This document shows positions 6,973 to 15,804 of a stretch of DNA of 24,890 nt, piece after piece. This DNA is from a virus: IMG/VR virus record IMGVR_UViG_3300042924_001191, positions 1 to 24,890 of that record. One strand, given 5' to 3'. Each line of letters opens with the position of its first letter. Position 1 is the stretch's first letter. Position numbers and translations under genes: made by a program. Under the pieces are notes generated by a model. That model saw only the letters and a program-made list of their open reading frames with translations. It searched no databases and was not told the origin of the DNA.

Positions 6973-8076
6973 ATGGCATATACAAATTTTGAGTTTAATG
7001 ACGGGCCAGATGTAAGAGGGTTCCAGCTAGAAGCTGGTAGGGTTAAGTTGTATAAAGGTGGCGGGGGTATGCCAGCTGAAACTTCATCTACTGTTACCCA
7101 ATCTAATTTACCTGCATATGCCGAACCGTATGTAACGGACATAATGCAGCGGGCTCAGGCTCAGTCTTATCGCCCATATACCCCGTATGAAGGTCAACGT
7201 ATAGCGGGTTTTTCTAACGCACAACAAGCATCACAACAAGAAACTCTGGGTATGGGTACTCCGGGTCAGTTTGGTGCGGCTGGTTATGGGCTGGGTGGCG
7301 CTACGCAAATGGGGTTAGGTGCTGGACAAGCTGGACTCACAGGTGGGTTGATGGGGTCTGGTATTGGTGCCCAGATGGGGTATGACGTTGCAAGCCAAGG
7401 GGCAAACGCGGCTTTTGCTGATCCTTCAGCTTTTATGTCGCCCTACATGCAGAACGTAGTAGACGTACAGAAGCAGCAAGCCCTTCGTGATGCCCAGAAA
7501 GATCAGCTAGTTCAGAACATGGGTGCAGCTAGACAAGGTACATATGGCGGTGCTAGGAATATACTTGCTGGTACTGAGCGTGAAAGAAATCTAGGGTTCA
7601 CACAGAATAAGATACAGCAAGAAGGGTTGCAAAACGCCTACGCCGCAGCGCAAGCTCGTCAGCAAAGTTTAGGTCAAATGGGTATGCAGGGGCTTACTTC
7701 TGGTATAGGTGCTGCTGGTCAGATGGGCCAGATGGGTCAAGCTGGATTACAATCTGGTATTAGTGGTGCACAAGGTCTTGGTCAGTTAGGCACAGCAGAA
7801 CAAGCAGCAAACCTACAACGGCTCCAGTCACAGTACAATGTGGGTGCTCAGCAACAAGGGCTACAACAGCAACAGATGGATACTCAGTATGCTGACTTCT
7901 TACGTCAACGTGACTACCCGATGGAGCAGTTAGGTTACTACCAGAGTCTGGTTCGTGGGATGCCGTTACAGATGGGATCAACAGCAACTACATATGCAAC
8001 TCCACCGTCAATGAATTCACAGCTTGCAGGTGCTGGCCTAGCTGCATTGGGTACAGCGGGTTTAGGCGCTAAATAA
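6973..8076 (+). CDS. Gln/Gly-rich internal virion (ejection) protein
   Basis: This is a 367-residue protein with GGAG shortly before its ATG. Residues about 40-80 hold an LPAYAEPYVTDIMQRAQ helix followed by GQRIAGFSNAQ. Residues 155-205 hold a conserved block (FMSPYMQNVVDVQKQQALRD, then GAARQGTYGGARNILAGTER) that I recall from many aquatic phage virion proteins near ejection genes. The remainder is rich in Gln, Met, Gly and Ala, for example repeated GQMGQ units near residues 250-270, and is probably helical. It is flanked by other virion genes. A pilot or ejection role, like P22 gp7/gp20 or T7 gp14, is inferred from position and composition only. Confidence 0.5.
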   Translation: MAYTNFEFNDGPDVRGFQLEAGRVKLYKGGGGMPAETSSTVTQSNLPAYAEPYVTDIMQRAQAQSYRPYTPYEGQRIAGFSNAQQASQQETLGMGTPGQFGAAGYGLGGATQMGLGAGQAGLTGGLMGSGIGAQMGYDVASQGANAAFADPSAFMSPYMQNVVDVQKQQALRDAQKDQLVQNMGAARQGTYGGARNILAGTERERNLGFTQNKIQQEGLQNAYAAAQARQQSLGQMGMQGLTSGIGAAGQMGQMGQAGLQSGISGAQGLGQLGTAEQAANLQRLQSQYNVGAQQQGLQQQQMDTQYADFLRQRDYPMEQLGYYQSLVRGMPLQMGSTATTYATPPSMNSQLAGAGLAALGTAGLGAK

Positions 8077-8090
8077 TAAGGGGCACTGAA

Positions 8091-9464
8091 ATGGCTGAAA
8101 TGCAAAGTAACCGTAACGACGATATATTTGGTAGAACAGATAAGGAGTTTGGTGCTCCCAGTATAGACTCGTTGGCACTAAAGTATAGCAAAGCCCAGTT
8201 ACAGCAGATGGCTCAGATGGGCCGTATACCCCCTATATACGCAGTTATGGCTGGGATGGCACAAGATCGTATTCAATTAAACAACAGTCAAGCTCCAAAA
8301 ACAACAGTGGCACAAGACACACTTGGTCAGCAAGTTGCTGATAGCAGTGGTCAGGGTATTACCGATAGTAGTGGCGCTGCTGTAGGTGCTGGTGCGCCGG
8401 TGGCTCCTCAGTCTACCGCTGATATATCTAGGGCACATGGCGGGTTAATGAGTATTCCAAGACCCGGCGAGAAGTATGACCGGAGTAACTTTGCTACCGG
8501 CGGAATAGTTGCATTTGATGCTGGCGGTGAAGTACCAGAAGAACAGTATGGGTTAAATGATCTCTATAGCCAAGTAGAAGGTAGGCGGGCGTCAATTCCT
8601 GATACTCAAGCACAAGCACTACAGGCTTATTACGCTGGTGCACCTGAAAGGGCTAAAGCACGTAGCAAACAAGACTTAAACATGAACCTTATTAGGCTAG
8701 GTGCCAACATAGGTGCACAGTCTGGTCCATTTGGAACGCAAAATATATTTAAGGGGCTTGCCGCCACAGCGCCTAACTTTGCAGAATCCCTTGCTGGGCA
8801 AAGAGCTGATACAGAAGCGGGTATTAAAGGTATGGCTGACGTAGAACAAAGACGCCGTACTGAGGCTATAGAAGGTCAGAAGTCTGCTGAAGGTATGTTC
8901 AAGGAGTTGAGGCAAGCTGGCATACATGCAGGGAAAGATACAGATGCCCGCGCCGAAGTAGCAGCCTATGTTGCTAACCAGATGGAGCTTGTTAAGGAAG
9001 GGAAAAGAAAAGATAACCCATCTATGGCAAAGTTGCAGACTGAGGCGTTTGGCATAATAGGGGAAAGAAGGCTTGTTCCGTCTTACCTACAGCATAAGAT
9101 AGGTGCGGGGGGTCTTGAAAATAAGCAGGAAGAGACTGGTATTAATAAACAGACTCTGGAGGTTAAAAGGGGCGATACAGCCGTAGATAATGTAGCAAAA
9201 AGTCTTGAAAGGCGGGGTATGCCAAGGACCATAGAACTAAACAGGTTAAAGAAGCTGGATAAGGAAAATAGAAAGGCTGGAAAGCCTACCACCCTAGCTG
9301 CGGATTATGTTACTAATTTGGAAAAGCAAGAGTATCTGAGACTAGGGGGTATAGACACACCACCCCTTGTGGATAATAACCCAGTGCCTGTAGTGAATCC
9401 AAAACCACTTGCGGCAAGACTACCCAACGATATACAGCAGCTTGTTGATAAAAAATACAAATGA
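8091..9464 (+). CDS. Internal virion protein with GG-motif
   Basis: This is a 457-residue protein with AAGGGG eight bases ahead of the ATG. The N-terminal 60 residues are helical (LKYSKAQLQQMAQMGRIPPI). A Gly-rich section at residues about 117-148 contains HGGLMSIPRPGEKYDR and FATGGIVAFDAGGEVPEE, related to motifs in the protein two genes upstream. The rest is mostly charged helix (for example AAYVANQMELVKEGKRKD, and LNRLKKLDKENRKAGK). It ends with a basic Lys-rich tail. Its stop overlaps the start of the giant ejection gene (ATGA), so the two are probably translated together and act together. No enzymatic motif is seen; a DNA-ejection or internal head role is inferred. Confidence 0.5.
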   Translation: MAEMQSNRNDDIFGRTDKEFGAPSIDSLALKYSKAQLQQMAQMGRIPPIYAVMAGMAQDRIQLNNSQAPKTTVAQDTLGQQVADSSGQGITDSSGAAVGAGAPVAPQSTADISRAHGGLMSIPRPGEKYDRSNFATGGIVAFDAGGEVPEEQYGLNDLYSQVEGRRASIPDTQAQALQAYYAGAPERAKARSKQDLNMNLIRLGANIGAQSGPFGTQNIFKGLAATAPNFAESLAGQRADTEAGIKGMADVEQRRRTEAIEGQKSAEGMFKELRQAGIHAGKDTDARAEVAAYVANQMELVKEGKRKDNPSMAKLQTEAFGIIGERRLVPSYLQHKIGAGGLENKQEETGINKQTLEVKRGDTAVDNVAKSLERRGMPRTIELNRLKKLDKENRKAGKPTTLAADYVTNLEKQEYLRLGGIDTPPLVDNNPVPVVNPKPLAARLPNDIQQLVDKKYK

Positions 9465-12400
9465 CGGATATAAATGCTGTCTATGATGCTCTAAGAAGGG
9501 CAGATGCAGCGGGGGATACCGAATCGGCACAAAAGCTGGCAGACTATATACGCCAGCAAACGAGTTCCCCAGAGCCAGTAGCATCAACTCCAGCTACACC
9601 TGCACCAACTCCAGAGCAACAAAGCTCACTACGCCAAGTAGCCGATGTCCCCCTAAAACTTGGGGCGGGTGCGCTTGGGGGTTTCCGAATGTTGACGGAC
9701 ACACTAGGGGCAAACAATCCAGCATCACAGCAGCTAAAGAATATGGAAGACTCTGTGTCTGCGTTGTTTAGTGCTCAGTCTAAGAATGATTCTGCTGAAG
9801 TAGCTCGTATTATGAAAGAGGCAGAGGATAAAGGCTTTGGAGATCAAATTACTGCGGCTTTACAAGCATATGCTACCGCCCCAGTAGATCTAACCGTTAA
9901 CGCTCTTGGTACTATGGCCCCCCTTGTCTTTGGGCAATTGTTGAAGAAAGGCTTACAAGCATTTGGTACCGCTAAGAAAGTTGCTACCACTGCACAAACT
10001 GCATTTCAAAGGTTAGTACCATCTAAAACTTCGGCAGCTATCGGCACCGCTATGGGCACGGGGGTTATTAAGGGTGGTATCTACGATGCGGTTAAGGAAG
10101 AACTAGCCAAAATAGGTATGCCCCCAGAACAAGTTGAAGCTAGGGCGCAGCTTGCTCAAGACTACAACGGAGAGAATCTTGGGTTGATACTAGGTGGTGC
10201 TGCGTTAGGCGGCATAACTGCAGTGACTGGAGTTGATCCTCTGCTAGTAAAGGGGATGACTAAAAAGATAGTTGGGGAAGCAGGTAAAGAGGCGGCTAAA
10301 AAAGGGGTAGTTAGACGGGCTGTAGAAACAGGTGCAGCCGAAGCAATACCCGAAGTTGCACAAGGTGCACAAGAACAGTATGCCAAGAATGTAGCCCTGC
10401 AAAAAGAAGGTTTTGACGTGCCTACGATGCGTGGCGTAGCTGGGGCTGGGGCATTAGAAGGGTTAGCTGGTGGTGTACTAGGTGCTGGCGTAGGTGCGAT
10501 TAGCCCCCAAGGTAGAGACGAAGAAGCCGCCGCAGCCGCCGCAGCTCAGGAAGAAGCAGATACTGAGGAAAGATTAAGTGGTGTTAGGCAGAACGAATCT
10601 GAGATCGCTAAAAAATACGACTCGGTAGTTAGCCAGTTGATGACCGATCAGGTCGCTGAAGACGGAACTATCATACGGAAAGGGATTAATGAAACAGAAG
10701 CGCTGAAGCAAGCAGGAAATATCATAGCGCAGGAGAAAGGATATGACTCAACAGGAACAGGAGCTGTTACTGAAGTTGAACCCGGAGGAATTGAGCCTAG
10801 CCCTGAAGTGCGTGGCGGGGAAGATACGAGTATCACGCAGCCTACCGGAGAGCCTACTGGAGCTGAGCCCGGATCAGTGGGTGTACTTGGAGCACCTGCT
10901 GCAGATGTTACAGGAAGAACGGAGCCTTACGCGACTACACTAGATGACGTAGGGGGAGCTGCTGAACCTGCAGTTACTGGGTTACCTGATGTAGCTGAAG
11001 CCGCTGGGCGTGTTGAGCCGACGCTTACTGGGGGTGTTGCAGAAATCAAACCAGAGGCTGTCCAAGACGTTGCAGAAATCAAAGACGAGACTGTCAAAGA
11101 TGTTGCAGAAATCAAACCGGATACTGTCCAAGATGTTGCAGGAATCAAAGATGAGGCTGTCAAAGATGTTGCAGAAATCAAAGATGAGGCTGTCAAAGAT
11201 GTTGCAGAAATCAAAGATGAAGCTAAAGTTGACCCATTAACCGGATTACAGGCAGCGGGTAAGAAACGTGGTCGCCCAGTTCAAGAACTAACTGCGGAAC
11301 AGAAAGCAGATAAGCAGCAACAACGCCGTGCCCAGCAAGGGTCTGGTATAGATGCTATTCGTACTGCGGAAAAGGCTAAGGCTGTTGTAGAGAGAGCACC
11401 TTTAAACGAGGGTGACTACGCTAACGAATTAGAACTGGAAGATGCTAACACTATACGTAACGTAGAAACTATAGAGGCATTAACACAGGCGTATAAGATT
11501 GCCAATGACCCTAGATACAGAAAGAATAAAGCTGGGGTAATAGCTAGTGAGGTTATAACTAACCCAAACATTACTCCTCGCCAACACATGATTGCCCAGA
11601 ATAAAGCCAAGATAAAAGAAACGGCTAAAAGTGGGCAATTGTTAAGCACTCACACAAACCCAACTACCGATCCAGTTATAAGTGCGTTTAAGTCTGCTAA
11701 AGATGCCGTAGCATACATATCACGTTTTGGAACTGTTTTTGAAAAAACGCTAGTGAGGATGCTAAAACCCTTCGTTGGTGAAATTACTATAGTCATAGTT
11801 CGTGACCCCCAAACGGACATAAAAGATCCTGAACTTAGGCATGAATTTACTAAAGGTAATGGCGCTGCTGGGATGTATGCTGAAACCAGCAAGGGTGGGG
11901 TTATATACCTAGATGCTATTAGTGGCCTTAATAATACTGTGTTACTCCATGAGATGCTGCATGGGGCTACCATGTCCAAGATCAATTCGTATCTTAAGGA
12001 TCACAATTCTGTAGATAAGAAAACCAGAGATGCAATATACGATCTCATGGAGCTTATGGACAGGGCGGGTGAGTACTACAAACTACTGAACAGCGAAGGC
12101 AGGGTTCCTCCAGCTATACAGATACTGGCAAAAGAAAATGGTGCGGATGTATTCAATGACCTCAAGGAGTTTATATCCTACGGGCTAACCCAGCCTGAGA
12201 TGCAAGAGTTCTTAATGAGTGCACCGGGTAGATACAAGACTGATACATTCATTAACTCCTTTGTGCAGAGTATCCGCAATCTATTTAACATGGGCCCGCA
12301 GTATAAGTCTGCATTTCATGACCTAATAATAGTAACGAACAAGATAGCAGGGGCTCCTAAGTTCACAGAGAAAACTACTCCTTCAGTAGCATTGGCTAAG

Positions 12401-15400
12401 AAACCCAAGAAGGTAAAAGTAAACAAGCTCTCAGAGAAACTTGAAAAGTCACAGACTTATACATATCTAAATGCAAGTATCGGTGAGTTAATAAGAAAGA
12501 CTAGAAATTCTAAGGATGCAATCCGACTGCTCAAAGCGGTGGGGGATTCTCTTAAAGTAGGTTCTATTCGCGCTATCCTGCCTACACTAACTACACAAGA
12601 TATAGGCCGTTGGGTAGGGGATAAGATCGTTAACATAAATAAGGTTAATGATGCCGTGCAGGAAATGGCGGGTATGCGCTCTAGGATGATTAGAGAACTA
12701 GCAGAGCAAGTGCCAGCATGGGTAAAATTTAATAAGAAGTCAGAAGAAGGTGGCAAACTGCTAGGCGACGTTATGAACGCAGCTACGTTGCAACAAGTAG
12801 ATCCTGCTAAATATAAGACTCTTGCCGAGGCCCTACAGAATGATGCTGAATTAAAGCAACTAGAACAAGCCCATGCAGACCCGACGCTTAGTGGAAAAGA
12901 AAAGATAGCAGCGAGTGGACGGGTAACTAAACGTAAGAATAGGATCTCCTATGTGTACACCCTATGGGATCGTCTGGGTAAAATTGCTAAGGGTAAGGGC
13001 CAAGATGTATACAGGATGGCACGGGATAAGTACGAAGAAACATTCCGCCTACATGAGCAGCTACTAACCGATAAGATAGCATCATCTAATGTGCCCGGGG
13101 ATATTAACGATGCCTCTACCCCCAAAGGCAAATTGATGGCATCTATTGCCAAGACATTCCAAGATGCTAAGAAGCTAGGTATCTACTTTCCATTAATGCG
13201 TTACGGTAACTTCTGGTTCCGTGTAGGTAAGGGGCAATCCGGTGAGTTCTATATGTTCCAATCTGCGGCGGCGCGTAATAACGCTGTGGACAAACGGGTA
13301 GAGGAACTGAAAAAGGCTGGAGACAAGCGCACCAAAGAAAAGATGGTAGAGGATTTGACGCTTGATTTTGGGGACAACCTAAGACAGATGCGGGCTGAAG
13401 TTGTTGAGTCTAGCCAGATGCTGAAGGGCATCTTTGAGATGCTGGATACAAACAAGCTCACAGATATTGAAGCGCTAAAAGATGAAGTCTATCAGATGTA
13501 TCTAATGACGCTGCCTGAGAAAGACATGCGCCGTAGGTTTACACATCGCCAAGGTAAGACTGGGTTTAGTGCTGATGTGCTGCGTAACTTTATAACCTCC
13601 CAGCATACTGCGGCTAATCAGTTATCCCGGCTTGCGTACTCAGATAAGATACGTAATGCTTTGGGTAGTGCTTACGCTGAACTAGCAGGTAACCCAGACA
13701 AGCTACGCCTTAATGCTTTTATAGACGAGATAGCACTACGTGCTGGGGCTGAGCTGATGCCTCAAGTACCCGGGGAGTTTAATCTAGACTCATTAGCAAG
13801 TTTTGGTAACCAAGCAGTGTTCTACTATATGTTAACCGCCCCTAAGTCTGCGCTGGTTCAAATGACGCAGTTGCCTATAGTGGGGCTACCTGTGTTACAG
13901 GCAGAGTATGGGGTTGCTGAAGCATCTAAGACTTTTGCACGATACTCATTCCTGTTTAACAAACTTGGTACTAGCAAGAAAGATGCAAATGGGAATGTGA
14001 TAACAAACTGGGGTCAACCATCTATCAATGACTCTAGCTACATTAATAAGCACCCAGACCCAGTGTATCGTAAGGCACTAAAGACGGCGTGGGAAACGGC
14101 TAATAACCGTGATATTTTCATGTCCACGTATGCAGCCGATATGACCTCGAGAGCAAGAACTCCTACAGCGGAGTATGAAGGGTGGATACATAAAGGCTTC
14201 AGAACAACCTTTAATTTTATGGGTGGGGCTTTCCATCACCTAGAGCGCATATCCCGTGAAACAATGTACATGGCTTCGTTTGAGCTTGAGTTTGCCAAAC
14301 TTAAGAAGGAAGGAGTATCTGACGCAGAGGCTACTAAACAGGGCATAAAGAAAGCTACTGAGCTAGTGTACGATGCCCTATTCAACTACACGCAGTACAA
14401 CAAGCCCCGGTTTATGAAGACCCCTGCTACTAGATTAGCAACGCAGTTTATGACATACCCGCTGCAAATGACGTCCTACTTAACACGTAACTTTGTCAAT
14501 ATGCTCCGTAAGCTACCAGCTAAAGATAGGAAAGATGCGGCGGTTAAGTTCTTCGGAACACTAGGTATGACTGGGCTATTCTCAGGAGTAGTTGGGTTGC
14601 CACTATATAGCGTTATTATGGGTGCGGCTGAAGGTGTACGGGAGCTTATGCGCCCAGATATGGAAGGCGATGATGAAGATGAATACTATGATGACGATGA
14701 TGAGGGTAATCCGCTGGGTAAACGTAGCCTAGACTTATGGTTTCGTGAGTCGTTCATACCAGATTTCTTTGGTGAAGGTAGTAGTCTAGCAAAGGCTTTA
14801 GGGCTAACCGATGAACAAGCGTTAATGCTGCAACGTAGTGTGAAGATGGGTCCTATTTCTGCGCTTACTGACTTAAACATAGGCGCATCGACTTCGCTTA
14901 ATAACCTGTGGTTTACAGAAGATGCCCCTGCGGAAAACTCTAAGGGTGCGTTCCAAGACATGGTGTTTAACACATTGACTGGGCCTTTTGGTGGGATGGG
15001 TGAACAGATAGCTGGGGCTTTTGATGACTGGAACAGTGGACATGTCAACCGAGCAGTAGAAAAGGGACTCCCTGCGTTCTTCCGTGGTGCTGCAACTGCC
15101 TACCGTCTACGCAGTGAAGGACTTCAAACACGTGAAGGGGATGAAATTAGGGACCCCGAATGGTATACAACTGCTAAGTTAGCAGCACAAACCTTGGGGT
15201 TCCACAGTACTGAGACTGCAGAGATACAGAAGAAGAACTTCATTGCTCAACGGATGTTAAAGGGGATTGAGAAAGACAGAAAAGAAGCCCTTGATAAACT
15301 GGACCTCGCTATTCGACGGTATGAGGCAGATGATACCGATGATAATGAAGAAGCTATTGAGGCTCGACTTAAAGATATTGACGTTTACAACTACAAGAAT

Positions 15401-15553
15401 AGCGCCCTACCAATTGAGGATAGTACGATAGATGCGTCGCTTAAGAATCGTGCCGACCGTCGTGAAGAAGGTATTGAGGGGTTGGCAGTCCCTCGTAGGC
15501 ATCTAGATATAATAGAGCCGTTGCTAGAGAAGTCTAGAGTAGGCCAGAAATAA
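9461..15553 (+). CDS. Giant ejection protein with zincin-like HExxH motif
   Basis: This 2030-residue protein is the largest in the window. Domain order: a helical start (1-60); three or four hydrophobic Gly/Ala-rich segments (about 60-350) that could insert in membranes; an acidic linker; an 11-residue repeat (about 526-590); a zincin-like metallopeptidase region with VLLHEMLHGA (H830, E831, H834) and a possible third ligand E903 in NDLKEFISYGL; then about 1000 helical residues with recurrent phage blocks such as NYTQYNKPRFMKTPATRLAT and TYPLQMTSYLTRNFVNML. An acidic cluster lies near residue 1735. The start overlaps the previous stop (ATGA). Very large, partly membrane-active proteins at the end of a podovirus structural operon usually enter the periplasm with the DNA. 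The peptidase could open the cell envelope or process other ejection proteins. Whether it is active is unknown. Confidence 0.65.
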   Translation: MTDINAVYDALRRADAAGDTESAQKLADYIRQQTSSPEPVASTPATPAPTPEQQSSLRQVADVPLKLGAGALGGFRMLTDTLGANNPASQQLKNMEDSVSALFSAQSKNDSAEVARIMKEAEDKGFGDQITAALQAYATAPVDLTVNALGTMAPLVFGQLLKKGLQAFGTAKKVATTAQTAFQRLVPSKTSAAIGTAMGTGVIKGGIYDAVKEELAKIGMPPEQVEARAQLAQDYNGENLGLILGGAALGGITAVTGVDPLLVKGMTKKIVGEAGKEAAKKGVVRRAVETGAAEAIPEVAQGAQEQYAKNVALQKEGFDVPTMRGVAGAGALEGLAGGVLGAGVGAISPQGRDEEAAAAAAAQEEADTEERLSGVRQNESEIAKKYDSVVSQLMTDQVAEDGTIIRKGINETEALKQAGNIIAQEKGYDSTGTGAVTEVEPGGIEPSPEVRGGEDTSITQPTGEPTGAEPGSVGVLGAPAADVTGRTEPYATTLDDVGGAAEPAVTGLPDVAEAAGRVEPTLTGGVAEIKPEAVQDVAEIKDETVKDVAEIKPDTVQDVAGIKDEAVKDVAEIKDEAVKDVAEIKDEAKVDPLTGLQAAGKKRGRPVQELTAEQKADKQQQRRAQQGSGIDAIRTAEKAKAVVERAPLNEGDYANELELEDANTIRNVETIEALTQAYKIANDPRYRKNKAGVIASEVITNPNITPRQHMIAQNKAKIKETAKSGQLLSTHTNPTTDPVISAFKSAKDAVAYISRFGTVFEKTLVRMLKPFVGEITIVIVRDPQTDIKDPELRHEFTKGNGAAGMYAETSKGGVIYLDAISGLNNTVLLHEMLHGATMSKINSYLKDHNSVDKKTRDAIYDLMELMDRAGEYYKLLNSEGRVPPAIQILAKENGADVFNDLKEFISYGLTQPEMQEFLMSAPGRYKTDTFINSFVQSIRNLFNMGPQYKSAFHDLIIVTNKIAGAPKFTEKTTPSVALAKKPKKVKVNKLSEKLEKSQTYTYLNASIGELIRKTRNSKDAIRLLKAVGDSLKVGSIRAILPTLTTQDIGRWVGDKIVNINKVNDAVQEMAGMRSRMIRELAEQVPAWVKFNKKSEEGGKLLGDVMNAATLQQVDPAKYKTLAEALQNDAELKQLEQAHADPTLSGKEKIAASGRVTKRKNRISYVYTLWDRLGKIAKGKGQDVYRMARDKYEETFRLHEQLLTDKIASSNVPGDINDASTPKGKLMASIAKTFQDAKKLGIYFPLMRYGNFWFRVGKGQSGEFYMFQSAAARNNAVDKRVEELKKAGDKRTKEKMVEDLTLDFGDNLRQMRAEVVESSQMLKGIFEMLDTNKLTDIEALKDEVYQMYLMTLPEKDMRRRFTHRQGKTGFSADVLRNFITSQHTAANQLSRLAYSDKIRNALGSAYAELAGNPDKLRLNAFIDEIALRAGAELMPQVPGEFNLDSLASFGNQAVFYYMLTAPKSALVQMTQLPIVGLPVLQAEYGVAEASKTFARYSFLFNKLGTSKKDANGNVITNWGQPSINDSSYINKHPDPVYRKALKTAWETANNRDIFMSTYAADMTSRARTPTAEYEGWIHKGFRTTFNFMGGAFHHLERISRETMYMASFELEFAKLKKEGVSDAEATKQGIKKATELVYDALFNYTQYNKPRFMKTPATRLATQFMTYPLQMTSYLTRNFVNMLRKLPAKDRKDAAVKFFGTLGMTGLFSGVVGLPLYSVIMGAAEGVRELMRPDMEGDDEDEYYDDDDEGNPLGKRSLDLWFRESFIPDFFGEGSSLAKALGLTDEQALMLQRSVKMGPISALTDLNIGASTSLNNLWFTEDAPAENSKGAFQDMVFNTLTGPFGGMGEQIAGAFDDWNSGHVNRAVEKGLPAFFRGAATAYRLRSEGLQTREGDEIRDPEWYTTAKLAAQTLGFHSTETAEIQKKNFIAQRMLKGIEKDRKEALDKLDLAIRRYEADDTDDNEEAIEARLKDIDVYNYKNSALPIEDSTIDASLKNRADRREEGIEGLAVPRRHLDIIEPLLEKSRVGQK
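11036..11230 (+). repeat. 33-base tandem repeat, six units, coding for an 11-residue repeat
   Basis: Units start at 11036, 11069, 11102, 11135, 11168 and 11201 (the last partial). They code for DVAEIKDEAVK and variants. Units 1 and 3 carry KPxxVQ where the others have KDExVK, which points to an older 66-base duplication. Eleven-residue periodicity with hydrophobic V, I and V positions fits a hendecad coiled coil. Because 33 is divisible by three, all other frames are repetitive too. Confidence 0.9.
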
Positions 15554-15580
15554 AAAACCCCCCGGTGTTTAGTCGGGGGG
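15552..15580 (-). terminator. Intrinsic terminator at the convergent junction
   Basis: Read on the minus strand, CCCCCCG and CGGGGGG (plus coordinates 15574-15580 and 15558-15564) form a perfect 7-base GC stem with a 9-base loop, directly followed by six T (15557-15552). It lies 30 bases after the stop of the last minus-strand gene. On the plus strand the stem has no following T-run, so it would stop late transcription poorly, but the hairpin could still help at the 3' end of the late message. Confidence 0.85.
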
Positions 15581-15609
15581 CAAGGGGCACTACCAAGACT
15601 TGTAGTATA

Positions 15610-15804
15610 TCACATCCTCCATACCCTTAAGCCGCGTATACCCCCTTCAATAACCACCTTGGTTAGCACCTTTATCTTCAGCCTATTTGTGGTGCAAAGT
15701 AATTCTAGCTTAGCATTAGCACAGTTTAGGCAAGGGATAAAGATCGAATACCCCCTCCTAAACTTCTTCCACTTAACGTCGTAGCTAACTCTGTCCACCA
15801 ACAT
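15610..15804 (-). CDS. Small basic conserved phage protein
   Basis: This is a 64-residue product if translation starts at the ATG at 15804, which has GAGG six bases upstream; a TTG at 15810 is the alternative. It overlaps the 3' end of the primase gene by 20 bases in another frame. It is rich in Lys and Arg (KWKKFRRGYSIFIPCLNCAN, later RLKIKVLTKVVIEGGIRGLR) with a Cys-x-x-Cys pair. The arrangement of a strand, a CxxC and a basic C-terminus suggests a small nucleic acid-binding fold, but I do not recognise the family with certainty. It is the last gene of the minus-strand region, just before the terminator. Confidence 0.65.
   Translation of the reverse strand: MLVDRVSYDVKWKKFRRGYSIFIPCLNCANAKLELLCTTNRLKIKVLTKVVIEGGIRGLRVWRM

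Noticed and set aside
11036-11230. Possible CRISPR-like array
   Set aside because: Units are directly adjacent without spacers and lie inside a long coding frame.
10927-11240. Repetitive frames on both strands over the 33-base repeat
   Set aside because: A repeat of 33 bases keeps all frames open; the sequences only mirror the repeat of the giant protein.
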